From Deltaproteobacteria bacterium (GTDB taxonomy: Bacteria > Desulfobacterota > Desulfobulbia > Desulfobulbales > SURF-16), in the NCBI GenBank assembly GCA_029939635.1, contig JAOZSN010000015.1:1-27035 (forward strand): a stretch of DNA of 27,035 nt. Reading direction: 5' to 3'. The notes below the pieces were generated by a model, which saw only the letters and a list, made by a program, of their open reading frames with translations, was not told the DNA's origin and did no database searches. Position 1 is the stretch's first letter; every line of letters begins with the position of its first letter. This document shows, one piece after another, positions 1 through 7,766 of this stretch. The position numbers and the translations under genes were made by a program.

Positions 1-2
1 AC

Positions 3-548
3 CCCCTTACTCTTCCTGAGTTTAAAGACAATAATTCCCAGCGTTGTTATATCTGCAAGAGATTCATCTACCAAGAGATGCAGAAATTATTACCTGCTGG
101 CACGCTACTATTAGATGGCTCTAACATTGATGACCAAAGAGAAGATCGCCCTGGTCGCCGTGCTATCAAGGAACTAGCAATTCCCATGCCTCTTCTTGCT
201 GCTGGATTAACAAAAAAAAATATCAGGAATTTGAGTAAAAAATTCGATTTACCATGTTGGGATTTACCTGCAGAATCTTGTTTGGCAACCCGTTTTCCTA
301 CAGGTGAAAAAATTTGTTTGGATTCATTATCTTTGATTGACAAAGTAGAATCTTTTTTAATAAAATCAGGGTTTTCAGGCTGTAGAGTCTTTATTGACAG
401 CTCAAAAGTTTTCCTGACTGTCAGCAAGGGTCAGGGGGAGGAGGTTATCCGGAGATCTATCGGTGAATTGATTCTGAGTAAGTTTAGCTCAAATCATTTC
501 ACAAAAGTTTTTCTTGATCTTTCTGAACGACCGGGTATTGTGCTCTAG
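3..548 (+). CDS. larE: LarE-like ATP-dependent sulfur transferase, 5' end outside window
   Basis: The frame is open from the first bases of the window, so the N-terminal PP-loop ATPase half is missing and only the C-terminal part (about 181 residues) is seen. Visible motifs are RCYICK near the start, DGSNIDD...RPG soon after, and WDLPAESCLATRFPTG, which carries the cysteine that donates sulfur in LarE proteins. In the known family LarE adenylates and sulfurates the pyridinium dicarboxylate precursor of the nickel-pincer cofactor of lactate racemase. The CxxC pair in RCYICK plus the later cysteine gives three cysteines, the set thought to hold a [4Fe-4S] cluster in recyclable LarE types; that reading is inference. 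No larB or larC is visible, so another sulfur-transfer role is possible. The annotated start is only the first in-frame base; the true start lies upstream. Confidence 0.8.
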   Translation, partial: PLTLPEFKDNNSQRCYICKRFIYQEMQKLLPAGTLLLDGSNIDDQREDRPGRRAIKELAIPMPLLAAGLTKKNIRNLSKKFDLPCWDLPAESCLATRFPTGEKICLDSLSLIDKVESFLIKSGFSGCRVFIDSSKVFLTVSKGQGEEVIRRSIGELILSKFSSNHFTKVFLDLSERPGIVL

Positions 549-821
549 CAAGAGATACGAGGGTATTTGCTCTCCATAACTTGCATCACTTCAAAGGGTT
601 TATTTCACTTATTTACAATCCCGAAAATGATATTATTTGCCTTTCTGCACATCCAAATGCAATAAGAATGATTTTTCACACGTATTATTTTCTTAGCTGC
701 TGGCAATTAAATAAAAAATATTTAACAAAAACAAATAGTTTTATTTGACATCAATAAGGTGTTTGGTACAATTCAAGTGGCTTTAAACCACACCCATTAA
801 GAATCATAGAGGAGAAAGAGT
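549..821. other. AT-rich spacer between larE-like gene and HU gene
   Basis: This 273-base spacer has no convincing coding frame. Its right part holds the HU promoter and leader. No clean terminator for the larE-like gene is visible. A short GTGG/CCAC inverted repeat sits in the HU leader near 777-792. Confidence 0.5.
745..772 (+). promoter_or_regulatory. Sigma-70-type promoter of the HU gene
   Basis: A perfect -35 TTGACA (745-750) is followed after 16 bp by TACAAT (767-772). Transcription would begin near 779, giving a leader of about 43 nt. The surrounding DNA is very AT-rich, as expected for a strong promoter of an abundant protein. Confidence 0.75.
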
Positions 822-1094
822 ATGAATAAAAGTGAATTGGTAGAGAATATGGCTTCATCTGCTGGAATCAGCAAAGCAGCCGCCGAAAAATCTTTAACAG
901 CTCTGCTTGAGTCAATTACCAATGCATTGTCAGATGGCGACAAGGTTACCTTGGTAGGTTTCGGTACATTCTCAACTTCAGATCGTGCTGCTCGTCAGGG
1001 ACGTAATCCTCAGACTGGTGCTACTATCCAGATCGCTGCACGTACCGTTGCTCGTTTCAAGCCTGGTAGTAAACTTGCAGATGCAGTAAAATAA
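822..1094 (+). CDS. hup: HU-family nucleoid DNA-binding protein
   Basis: This 90-residue protein has the size and pattern of HU: helical N-terminal dimerisation region starting MNKSELVE, the GFGTFS turn, the GRNPQTG signature of the DNA-embracing beta arm around residues 60-66, and a C-terminal ARFKPGSKLADAVK. HU dimers bend and compact chromosomal DNA and act in replication, repair and transcription. A strong ribosome binding site AGAGGAG (808-814) sits 7 nt before the ATG and fixes the start. A near-consensus promoter lies upstream. Downstream there is no gene but a structured 3' region running to a terminator at 1333-1361, so the mRNA may carry a long folded 3' UTR. HU subtype (alpha, beta or IHF-like) cannot be fixed from sequence alone, but the GRNP form is HU. 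Confidence 0.97.
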   Translation: MNKSELVENMASSAGISKAAAEKSLTALLESITNALSDGDKVTLVGFGTFSTSDRAARQGRNPQTGATIQIAARTVARFKPGSKLADAVK

Positions 1095-1193
1095 ACCAAT
1101 TCATTTAGCAGGTCTTTTCTTAAGGTTTTAGTGCCTTACACATGATTTTTGTGTCAAATGTGGCAAAAAAAATTAATAAGGGCGTTTGAAATT

Positions 1194-1330
1194 AATTGTC
1201 TGGAGCTACGGGTAAGACAATTCTACCTCTCAAGGGCCAGTGACCTTACTAAAATATAAGGTGGCTCTGGGTAGATATATGACCATCATAAATGACAGTG
1301 TTTTATAGATTTCGACGGAAATCTATAAAA
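1194..1330 (+). ncRNA. Candidate structured RNA or folded 3' UTR (four consecutive hairpins)
   Basis: Four stem-loops follow one another. H1: 1194-1201 pairs with 1215-1222 (8 bp, perfect). H2: 1222-1227 with 1270-1275, then 1234-1238 with 1263-1267 (one GU), then 1243-1248 with 1257-1262, with a small bulge at 1239-1242. H3: 1278-1282 with 1286-1290. H4: 1301-1313 with 1318-1330 (13 bp, perfect, tetraloop GACG). The strong terminator at 1327-1361 follows immediately. No open frame covers the region. It could be an independent small RNA, a processed 3' UTR of the HU mRNA, or a leader whose downstream gene was lost to mobile elements. It matches no riboswitch or housekeeping RNA that I recognise. 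Confidence 0.45.
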
Positions 1331-1361
1331 AAGCCTTGGAGAATTCTCCAAGGCTTTTTTT
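1327..1361 (+). terminator. Strong intrinsic terminator, perfect 22-base palindrome
   Basis: GCCTTGGAGAA and TTCTCCAAGGC form a perfect inverted repeat (1333-1354), preceded by six A and followed by seven T. It would work on both strands. It ends transcription from the HU/structured RNA region. Confidence 0.85.
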
Positions 1362-1500
1362 GTTTGCCAGGCATGACGGGCAACCCCAGCCTGCGTTAAG
1401 CAGGCGTCACCCCGACCAAAAGGGGGAGACAATCCGAATCGTAAGGGCGTTACTGGTAACGGTTTGGTCTGAAGGAAACGATAGGAAGTGAGCGGTATGT
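1362..1500 (+). mobile_element. Probable 5' end of a group II intron (fragment)
   Basis: The segment begins GTTTGCCAGGCATG directly after the terminator T-run. This resembles the 5' ends of bacterial group II introns, which begin GUGYG followed by a short stem (here TTGCC/GGCAA). Further in, TCTGAAGGAA (around 1469-1478) matches a conserved domain I element of such introns, and short stems such as GCCTGC/GCAGGC occur. No intron-encoded protein and no domain V is present; the fragment is cut at about 1500 where an ISAzo13-like end begins. The call rests on remembered consensus features, not on a covariance search. Confidence 0.4.
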
Positions 1501-1522
1501 AGGGGCCGTTACGAAATAACAT

Positions 1523-1843
1523 TTACATTTGACCTGGCGAGTTAGGTCGTATTGTGTAATTCCATTCGCCGTGAAATCCATCTTTAGTGATGTTTATTTT
1601 TTTGAAATCTTCATCAGGCACCTTAATCCCTTTTTCGTATATATTTTCATCAAGTTCAGATTTTACTTTTAGCCCTTTGGCAGTAGTTGTTGAGCCAATG
1701 AGATTCACAACTACCTCATAACTTGTGAGAGGTTTCCCGCGCCAATTCAATGAAATATAAGAAAACAGCTTATGCTCTATTTTATTCCATTTGCTTGTGT
1801 CAGCGGCCTTCTAGATATGCGCCTGCCACCCACAGTGGCCATT
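1523..1843 (-). pseudogene. ISAzo13-family transposase, C-terminal remnant
   Basis: The frame encodes the C-terminal part (about 90 residues) of an ISAzo13-type DDE transposase: SKWNKIEHKLFSYIS, NWRGKPLTSYEVVVNLI, GSTTT.GLKVKSELD and FHGEWNYTI are hallmarks of that family. Full-length members are about 400 residues, so most of the protein, including the first catalytic residues, is missing. Similarity starts abruptly near 1801; the frame continues to an ATG at 1843 with unrelated sequence, marking a deletion or insertion junction. The motif GGGGCCGTTACGAAATAA at about 1502-1519, just past the stop codon, is a plausible terminal end of the element. The gene cannot be functional. Confidence 0.8.
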
Positions 1844-2195
1844 TTTTATGAGATCCCCCCAAAAGCTCCCAGTGGCTTCAAGGTAGGCGGCGGCGAGGTT
1901 GTTTAAACTTGGTTGCTGGTGGCAATAACGGCCAGCGTTTCAGCCGCTCTTGTATCCAGGTTTGGCATCTTTGGACGGCTCACTATCTTTCTGAAATTAT
2001 TCAGCTTTGTATCCAGACAGGAGGGGTGGCGGTCGGGAATAGATATCTAAAAGGTTGCCCTATGTCGCATAATATATATTATGTAAAGTTATGGTAAATG
2101 CCGACTGTACAGGCAGATAATAGATACTTCGTGTTAGTTAATGTATCACATGAGCTAAAGGCTGAGGCCTTATTCTTACTGGTGGCTTCGTTATC
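1844..2195. other. Degenerate intergenic DNA next to the IS remnant
   Basis: No intact gene is seen here. Short minus-strand frames are broken by stops. One reads SLNNLAAAYLEATG followed by FWGDLIKNGHCGWQAHI and a stop, which faintly recalls a TPR unit, but it is too short to assign. A 62-codon plus-strand frame at 1909-2097 has no ribosome binding site or recognisable composition. The region is best read as decayed mobile or accessory DNA. Confidence 0.5.
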
Positions 2196-3941
2196 TTATG
2201 CCTCACACAAGGCTCTAATTAATAACTGAAGAGAAACCTTTCCTCTAAACTCGTTTTCGCTCATTTCATAACAAGCTTGCACCGAGACACCCTTATGAAG
2301 GAATTCAAGATCAGCTGAACCACAACGAAACCAGATTGCCTTAACCTGTTGACCAGCAGCTCGCATGGTAAGGCTGAGATGATTTTTGTCCTGGCCAACA
2401 AAACGAAAGGCAGTCACTGTAAATAAACCATTGAAACAGGGTGTCTCAAAGCCACGACCAAATGGTGCTAAGCGATTCATCTCCTCTATGGTGTCAACTT
2501 GTAGTAAATACGGATCAAGGGAACCATCAACCTGTATAACAGTGTCCTCTTTTGCTGATAAGAGGTCTGCAACAATGGCCTGGGTCTGGATTTTAAATGA
2601 CTCCAGCTGATCGAGCTGAATTTTCAATCCCACTGCTGCGGCATGACCGCCATAGGCAAGCAATCCATTTTCTGTATCTTCTTGCTCCACCTTTGCTAAA
2701 ATGGCACGCAGATCCAACCCTGCCACACTTCGTCCAGAGGCAAGTAATGTATTGGGAGTATCTTTTTGGGGTGTTGCCACAATGGCTGGGCGATTAAACT
2801 GATCCACAAGGCGGCTGGCAACAATACCTAGGATGCCTGGATGAAACTGTGGGTGGCTGATGATGATGATTGCCGGCAATGTGCTGGCATCTAAAAACTT
2901 TTCACAAAGCTGTAAGGCATCCTGCTCAGCATCTTTGCGTTGGCCATTAAGCTCATCAAGAAACTGTACTGCCCTGTTGGCTTCTCTACCATCTTCAGCC
3001 AGCAAAAAATTTGCCGCATCAACAGGATCACCCATACGACTAGCAGCATTAATACGTGGACCAATTTGAAAGCCAAAGTCATCAACCCCCAGGCGTTCTT
3101 TTTTTTTGCCTAACAAGCTAGAGATTGCTGCCCAGCACGGCCTGCCGCCTGTTTGACACACCTGCAGCCCTGCTCGAACAACAGCACGGTTCACTCCACT
3201 TTGTAGAGACATTGAATCAGCCACTGTGCCTAAGGCCACAAAATCTAGCAGGTTCCCCAGTTTTGGTGCCTGTTCCAGGAGAATATTCTCCTCAACCAGC
3301 ATAGTACGCACCCTGCTCATGAGCAACCAACACACCATACAGCCAGCAATGGCCTTATCTGGATACTGACATTCTGGCTGGTGAGGATTAACCACGGCAT
3401 AGGCGCTGCTAGGCAGATTATCCACTGGCAGCAGATGATGATCTGTGACAATAACATCCATATATTCAGCAAGCATTGCCAATCGAGTCTGATCAGAACT
3501 ACCGCAGTCTGCTGTAATCAGTAGATCTGGCCGGGGCGATTGGGCCAAGATTTTGGCAACCATGGAGTCTGTCACCCCATAGCCATCATCATGGCGATGG
3601 CCCACAAAGCGAGATAAGCGCTCCTGGGGTAGAAAAAAATGCTCCAAAAAGCTATGAACCATAATGGCATGACTGGTGAGACCATCAACGTCATAATCAG
3701 TGATCAGAGCAATGTTCTCAGCTGATTGTAAGGCCTTAATAATGCGTTTGGCCCCCTTATCACAGTCATGCAAAAGGAATGGATGAGGTACATGAGCCAA
3801 TCGAGGCGTAATAACCGTATCCACCTGCTCCACATCCTGTATACGACGGCTGACTATATCGGCCTGAAATGGGCTAAACCCCAGGCGTATCACCTCATTA
3901 TAAACATCCTTGTTCTGTGGCCGTTCAATAATTGTGGTCAT
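2196..3941 (-). CDS. recJ: Single-stranded-DNA-specific exonuclease RecJ
   Basis: The 581-residue product has the full DHH phosphoesterase set: DYDVDG (residues 82-87), TADCGS, VTDHH, and a later VVNPHQPE, then the GPRINAASRM region, a DHHA1 domain with HPGILGIVASRL and YGGHAAAVGLKI, and a C-terminal OB-like part. RecJ degrades single-stranded DNA 5' to 3' in RecF-pathway recombination, mismatch repair and base excision repair. Length matches the family. The ATG overlaps the stop of the upstream miaA in the sequence ATGA (3938-3941), so the two are translationally coupled; a GGGA about nine bases upstream may help. No terminator is evident after the stop, where decayed mobile DNA begins. Confidence 0.97.
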   Translation of the reverse strand: MTTIIERPQNKDVYNEVIRLGFSPFQADIVSRRIQDVEQVDTVITPRLAHVPHPFLLHDCDKGAKRIIKALQSAENIALITDYDVDGLTSHAIMVHSFLEHFFLPQERLSRFVGHRHDDGYGVTDSMVAKILAQSPRPDLLITADCGSSDQTRLAMLAEYMDVIVTDHHLLPVDNLPSSAYAVVNPHQPECQYPDKAIAGCMVCWLLMSRVRTMLVEENILLEQAPKLGNLLDFVALGTVADSMSLQSGVNRAVVRAGLQVCQTGGRPCWAAISSLLGKKKERLGVDDFGFQIGPRINAASRMGDPVDAANFLLAEDGREANRAVQFLDELNGQRKDAEQDALQLCEKFLDASTLPAIIIISHPQFHPGILGIVASRLVDQFNRPAIVATPQKDTPNTLLASGRSVAGLDLRAILAKVEQEDTENGLLAYGGHAAAVGLKIQLDQLESFKIQTQAIVADLLSAKEDTVIQVDGSLDPYLLQVDTIEEMNRLAPFGRGFETPCFNGLFTVTAFRFVGQDKNHLSLTMRAAGQQVKAIWFRCGSADLEFLHKGVSVQACYEMSENEFRGKVSLQLLIRALCEA

Positions 3942-4891
3942 AGGGCGAGTCCCTGTCTGATGGCCTTTAAGATAGCTTCATGGTCATCTGGATGAAACCA
4001 AAGAATCTCTTTATCACGCCGAAACCAGGTGAGTTGACGTTTGGCATAATGTCTGGTGTCACGGGCTAACAGGCGTAACGTCTCTGACCAGTCCCATTTC
4101 CCTTGCAGAAATTGCACCATATGGCGGTAGCCCAGGGACTGCATGGCTTTTTCTTCAGCTGAGTAGCGCTGCAATAAATCTTCCACCTCAGCCAATAAGC
4201 CCTGCTCAATCATAATATCAACACGTCTATTGATTCGCTCATAAATCTCCTCTCTGGGGCGCTCCAGACCGATTTTCACGGCCAGATAACGTGGTTTTTT
4301 CTGCATCTGTTGCTCTTTGGCCAAAAAATCAGACCACGGAATACCTGTGGTGGTAAAAATTTCCAAGGCGCGACAGAGGCGCTGGCTATCATTTTTATGG
4401 ATACGCTGGGCTGAGGGAGGGTCCACCATGGCTAACTCCGCGTGGAGGACGGCATTGCCTTTACTTATGAGCTGCTGGCGAATGTCAGCCCGAATAGCTG
4501 CTGGGATTTCTGGGGCAACAAAAAGACCGTAGAGAAGGCCATGCAAATACAGACCTGTCCCCCCTACCAACATGGGAAGATGATGGCGGCTACGAATGTC
4601 AATAATTGCCCTTTGGGCATCAGCAACAAAATCGCTGACATCATAATGGCAATCAGGGGCAACAAAATCAACCAGATGGTGTGGTATCTGGGCTTGTTCT
4701 TCCTCGGTGGGTTTGGCTGTACCAATATCCATCTCTTTAAAAATCTGCATGGAATCCATGGAGATGATCTCCACATCAAGATGCTGGGCTAGAAAGAGTG
4801 ATAGCGCAGTCTTGCCAATGGCAGTGGGCCCAACCAGGGCGATTATTTTTGGCAGTGTATTTTTCATAAATTTTGGCTGATATCGTGACAT
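3938..4891 (-). CDS. miaA: tRNA dimethylallyltransferase MiaA
   Basis: The protein (317 residues) shows the MiaA pattern: P-loop GPTAIGKT (21-28), DSMQIF, GTAKPT, HHLVD, GGTGLYLHGLL, the RIHKNDSQRLCRALEI insertion region and the C-terminal RHYAKRQLTWFRRD. The enzyme adds the dimethylallyl group to N6 of adenosine 37 in tRNAs that read codons starting with U, improving decoding accuracy. It is the first gene of a two-gene operon with recJ, overlapping by four bases. Start choice is uncertain: the ATG at 4891 has GGTGAAGG directly abutting it, and a second ATG at 4867 (MKNTLPK) would fit typical family N-termini but lacks a good ribosome binding site. Confidence 0.96.
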   Translation of the reverse strand: MSRYQPKFMKNTLPKIIALVGPTAIGKTALSLFLAQHLDVEIISMDSMQIFKEMDIGTAKPTEEEQAQIPHHLVDFVAPDCHYDVSDFVADAQRAIIDIRSRHHLPMLVGGTGLYLHGLLYGLFVAPEIPAAIRADIRQQLISKGNAVLHAELAMVDPPSAQRIHKNDSQRLCRALEIFTTTGIPWSDFLAKEQQMQKKPRYLAVKIGLERPREEIYERINRRVDIMIEQGLLAEVEDLLQRYSAEEKAMQSLGYRHMVQFLQGKWDWSETLRLLARDTRHYAKRQLTWFRRDKEILWFHPDDHEAILKAIRQGLAL

Positions 4892-5086
4892 CCTTCACCA
4901 AGTGCACTATATATCAGCAGATATTTAAGGAGTTTTCAGCGTTTTATTAAATATAAACTATTTGATCACGGAATATATAAGGTAATGCTAAAAATGAGGA
5001 AAGCTGCGCAATTAATTGTTTTTCCGTTTTAATCCTGTTATCACCGTGTCGTTTCTTGTAAAAAATGCTTAATGAGGATTTTGAAA

Positions 5087-6169
5087 ATGCCAGATCGTAT
5101 CTATAATTTCAGCCCTGGACCAGCCACTCTCCCCCAGGAAGTCCTCAAGCAGGCTTCCAAGGATATCGTCAATTTTAATGATAAGGGTATTGGCTTAATC
5201 GAGCTTTCTCATCGCTCCAAGGAATTTATGGCCGTGGCAGATGAGGCAGAATCACTGGTACGTGAGTTGCTGGAGGTTCCCGATAATTACAAGGTGCTTT
5301 TTCTCCAAGGTGGTGCCTCCACCCAGTTCGCCATGATCCCTATGAATCTGCTTGGCGCTGATCAAAAAGGCACCTACCTTAATACTGGAACATGGGCTAA
5401 AAAAGCAATAAAAGAGGCTAATATTATTGCCCAGGCCGATGTTGCCTATTCCAGCGAAGATACTACCTTTAATCATGTACCAGCACAAGGTGACTACAGC
5501 GTAGCAGATGATAGTGAATATCTCTACTTTGTTACTAACAATACCATTTATGGTACCCAATTTAAGGATATGCCTGTGAGTGATAAAATGCTCATTGCAG
5601 ATATGTCCTCTGATATTCTCAGTCGTAAAATTGATATAAGCAAATTTGGTATCATTTTTGCCGGTGCCCAGAAAAATATGGGCCCTGCTGGTGTCACGGT
5701 GGTTATTATCCGCGAGGATCTGTTGGATCGTGCCCCCGAGACCCTGCCCACCATGCTGCGTTATAAGACCCATGCCGACAAGGGTTCTATGTTCAATACC
5801 CCCCCCTGCTTTGCCATCTATTGTGTTGGCCTGGTATGTAAATGGGTCAAGGCAAATGGTGGTGTTGAGGCCATGGCAAAAATGGATGCCGAAAAAGCAG
5901 CTATCCTTTACGACATGATCGACTCAACCGATTTTTACAAGGGCCATGCCCAGCAAGATTCCCGCTCTTTGATGAACGTAACCTTCAATCTTCCCTCTCC
6001 TGAGTTGGAAACACAATTTATTGCCGAGGCCGCAGCCCAAGGTCTTGATGGCCTGAAAGGGCATCGCTCCATTGGCGGCTGTCGTGCCTCTATCTATAAT
6101 GCCTTCCCTAAGCAGGGTGTTTTGGATCTGGTGGCATTCATGCAGGAGTTTGAAAAAAATAATTCGTAA
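5087..6169 (+). CDS. serC: Phosphoserine aminotransferase
   Basis: This is a class V PLP-dependent aminotransferase of 360 residues. It starts YNFSPGPATLP, has the phosphate-binding GGAST (75-79), TNNTIYGTQF, the PLP lysine in AGAQKNMGPAG (K196) and the C-terminal GHRSIGGCRASIYNA that is characteristic of SerC. It converts 3-phosphohydroxypyruvate and glutamate to phosphoserine in serine synthesis, and can act in pyridoxine synthesis. The start at 5087 is preferred over the in-frame ATG at 5072 because GAGGA (5074-5078) stands 8 nt before it. An intrinsic terminator follows, so it is a single-gene transcript. The gene diverges from miaA. Confidence 0.97.
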   Translation: MPDRIYNFSPGPATLPQEVLKQASKDIVNFNDKGIGLIELSHRSKEFMAVADEAESLVRELLEVPDNYKVLFLQGGASTQFAMIPMNLLGADQKGTYLNTGTWAKKAIKEANIIAQADVAYSSEDTTFNHVPAQGDYSVADDSEYLYFVTNNTIYGTQFKDMPVSDKMLIADMSSDILSRKIDISKFGIIFAGAQKNMGPAGVTVVIIREDLLDRAPETLPTMLRYKTHADKGSMFNTPPCFAIYCVGLVCKWVKANGGVEAMAKMDAEKAAILYDMIDSTDFYKGHAQQDSRSLMNVTFNLPSPELETQFIAEAAAQGLDGLKGHRSIGGCRASIYNAFPKQGVLDLVAFMQEFEKNNS

Positions 6170-6199
6170 CAACAACAGGCAGTAGATTGCTGGTTTGAA

Positions 6200-6235
6200 G
6201 GGGGGAGAGGCTCTACGCTTCTCCCCTTTTCTTTT
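6200..6235 (+). terminator. Intrinsic terminator after serC
   Basis: GGGGAGAGG (6202-6210) pairs with CTTCTCCCC (6218-6226), with one GU pair and a 7-base loop, followed by a T-rich tail (6227-6235). Confidence 0.85.
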
Positions 6236-6240
6236 GTAAA

Positions 6241-6335
6241 ATTGACGATTTACAGTTCACGATTGCCAGTTTAAAGATGTTATCTGTATTAATAACTTTT
6301 TCCTTAAACTGTAATCCGGTAACCGTAAACTCCGT
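6241..6335. repeat. Degenerate heptamer repeat array, two opposed halves
   Basis: The left half reads in 7-base units ATTGACG ATTTACA GTTCACG (6241-6261), then ATTGCCA and GTTTAAA (to 6275). The right half (about 6304-6335) carries the same type of unit on the other strand: GTTTACG GTTACCG GATTACA when read in reverse. The two halves can pair through CAGTTTAA/TTAAACTG around a central loop. It resembles the short heptameric repeats found in spacers of some bacterial genomes. Confidence 0.55.
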
Positions 6336-6406
6336 GTAATTATTAACAAAATAACTCGTGCTTTCCACTGCCATGCAAACAGGCTAAAATTACGAAGGTA
6401 ATCAGA

Positions 6407-7276
6407 ATGCATTATGAAGGCACGGTCATCCGACCACCCAGTGAGGCAAACTCTATCATTCTCCAGGTTACGGTGGGGTGTTCCCATAACCGCTGTACAT
6501 TCTGTGGGGCCTATAAGGATGTATGTTTTAAGATAAAGGCTGAGGATGTGGTGGATGAGGATATTGATTTTGCTGCCCGCTATTGTACCCGACAAAAACG
6601 GGTTTTTCTTGCTGATGGCGACGTGTTAATTTTATCCCAAAAACGACTTGTTCACATCTTTACCAAGATTGGCCAACGTCTGCCCTGGGTCAACAGAATC
6701 AACCTCTATGGCAATGCTAAGGCCATTCTTTCTAAAAGTGTGGAGGAGTTGCAGGCCTTGAAGAAGCTGGGCCTTAATCGTATTTATATGGGTTTAGAGA
6801 GTGGTGATGATCAGGTGTTAAGCGCTATTAACAAGGGCGCCCACAGTGAAAAGATGATCTTAGCTGCCAAACGGGCCAGAGAAGCAGGTCTGTTTTTATC
6901 CGTCACGGTTCTTCTCGGTATTGGTGGTAAAGAGAAAAGTCGTATTCATGCGCAGGCAACAGCTCGTACTCTTTCAAAGATGGCTCCAAATCAAATCGCT
7001 GCCCTTACCTTGATGGTCATGGATAACACTCCCCTCTTCCTGCAGCAGCAACAGGGGGATTTTGACCTTCCTGATAGCACCATGATGCTGCAAGAATTAA
7101 AGGAGATGGTTTTGAATATTGAGGTAGGAAGATGTCAATTACAAGCCAATCATGCCTCAAATTATTGGGCTATCAATTGTCGATTACCGAGAGACAAAGA
7201 ACAGGTGGTGGCAGAGCTAAATGAGGCAATAGCAGGACAGCGCAGCTTGAAACCAGAGTACCTACGTGCCTTGTGA
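6407..7276 (+). CDS. Radical SAM protein with CX4CX2C cluster motif
   Basis: The 289-residue protein carries VGCSHNRCTFCGAY near its N-terminus (C25, C30, C33). The first gap is four residues rather than the usual three, a variant seen in a subgroup of radical SAM proteins. The later GLESGDD motif and LLGIGG are the SAM-binding strands of Elp3/HemN-like barrels. It should bind a [4Fe-4S] cluster and cleave SAM to a 5'-deoxyadenosyl radical; the substrate is unknown. There is no B12-binding, SPASM or TRAM extension. GAAGG 8 nt before the ATG supports the start. It stands alone, convergent with the next gene, with a small GGTGA/TCACC hairpin at 7293-7305 between them. Confidence 0.85.
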   Translation: MHYEGTVIRPPSEANSIILQVTVGCSHNRCTFCGAYKDVCFKIKAEDVVDEDIDFAARYCTRQKRVFLADGDVLILSQKRLVHIFTKIGQRLPWVNRINLYGNAKAILSKSVEELQALKKLGLNRIYMGLESGDDQVLSAINKGAHSEKMILAAKRAREAGLFLSVTVLLGIGGKEKSRIHAQATARTLSKMAPNQIAALTLMVMDNTPLFLQQQQGDFDLPDSTMMLQELKEMVLNIEVGRCQLQANHASNYWAINCRLPRDKEQVVAELNEAIAGQRSLKPEYLRAL

Positions 7277-7307
7277 AAATGCGGAAGAAAATGGTGAGCT
7301 TTCACCC

Positions 7308-7763
7308 CTAATTTATCCGTTCACCTGTGAGGATATCAATAATTGCATCATCATCATTATCATCTGCCGGACGTGGTGTTGCCACATCTGCTTGGGGTTT
7401 GGTTGAGTTAACAAAATCAACAAGATCATCGATCCCTGCCTTACCTGCTGGCGGTACTGCTTGTGCTGGGGCTGCCGGGGTAGCAACCTCCACCACTTTT
7501 TCTATCACCTTCTCAACGACTTTTTCTACTTCAACAATCTTTTCAACCTCAACAATTTTCTCCACCTGCTGAACCAGTTCACCCTGCTCAATGGTCAGGG
7601 TGAGGGCACCTAAGGCAGCAGTCACTTTTTCCAGGCTTCCACCTGTTTCAGGATCCACCCCCATGAGAATGGCCTGGGCCATAGCCACTGCCTCAATGCA
7701 GGCAAAGACATCTTCAACCTTACGCAGGTCAAGGATGTCGTCATGTTCTTCTTCGTCGCTCAT
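7308..7763 (-). CDS. Acidic protein of unknown function with VEK tandem repeats
   Basis: The product has 151 residues. It is strongly acidic at both ends (MSDEEEHDDILDL at the start and DDNDDD near the end). The first 65 residues look helical, and the middle is a tandem repeat built on EKIVEV (VEKIVEVEKIVEVEKVVEK and on), followed by an Ala/Pro-rich linker. The repeat favours an extended charged helix or a beta-rich fibre-like segment. There are no cysteines beyond one, no signal peptide and no membrane segment, so a cytoplasmic role as scaffold or adaptor is possible. I do not recognise the family. No clear ribosome binding site precedes the ATG. Repeat number could vary between strains because the DNA repeats as well. 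Confidence 0.7.
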   Translation of the reverse strand: MSDEEEHDDILDLRKVEDVFACIEAVAMAQAILMGVDPETGGSLEKVTAALGALTLTIEQGELVQQVEKIVEVEKIVEVEKVVEKVIEKVVEVATPAAPAQAVPPAGKAGIDDLVDFVNSTKPQADVATPRPADDNDDDAIIDILTGERIN

Positions 7764-7766
7764 ATG

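Noticed and set aside
1194..1290. Possible tRNA or riboswitch in the structured region
   Set aside because: No T-loop GTTCRA motif, no CCA end and no cloverleaf; no match to riboswitch core motifs that I know.
1286..1522. 78-codon minus-strand frame across the terminator and intron-like fragment
   Set aside because: It runs through two perfect hairpins and non-coding intron-like DNA; no protein family pattern is seen.
1909..2097. 62-codon plus-strand frame in the decayed region
   Set aside because: No ribosome binding site, cysteine- and tryptophan-rich random composition, and it lies in IS-derived debris.
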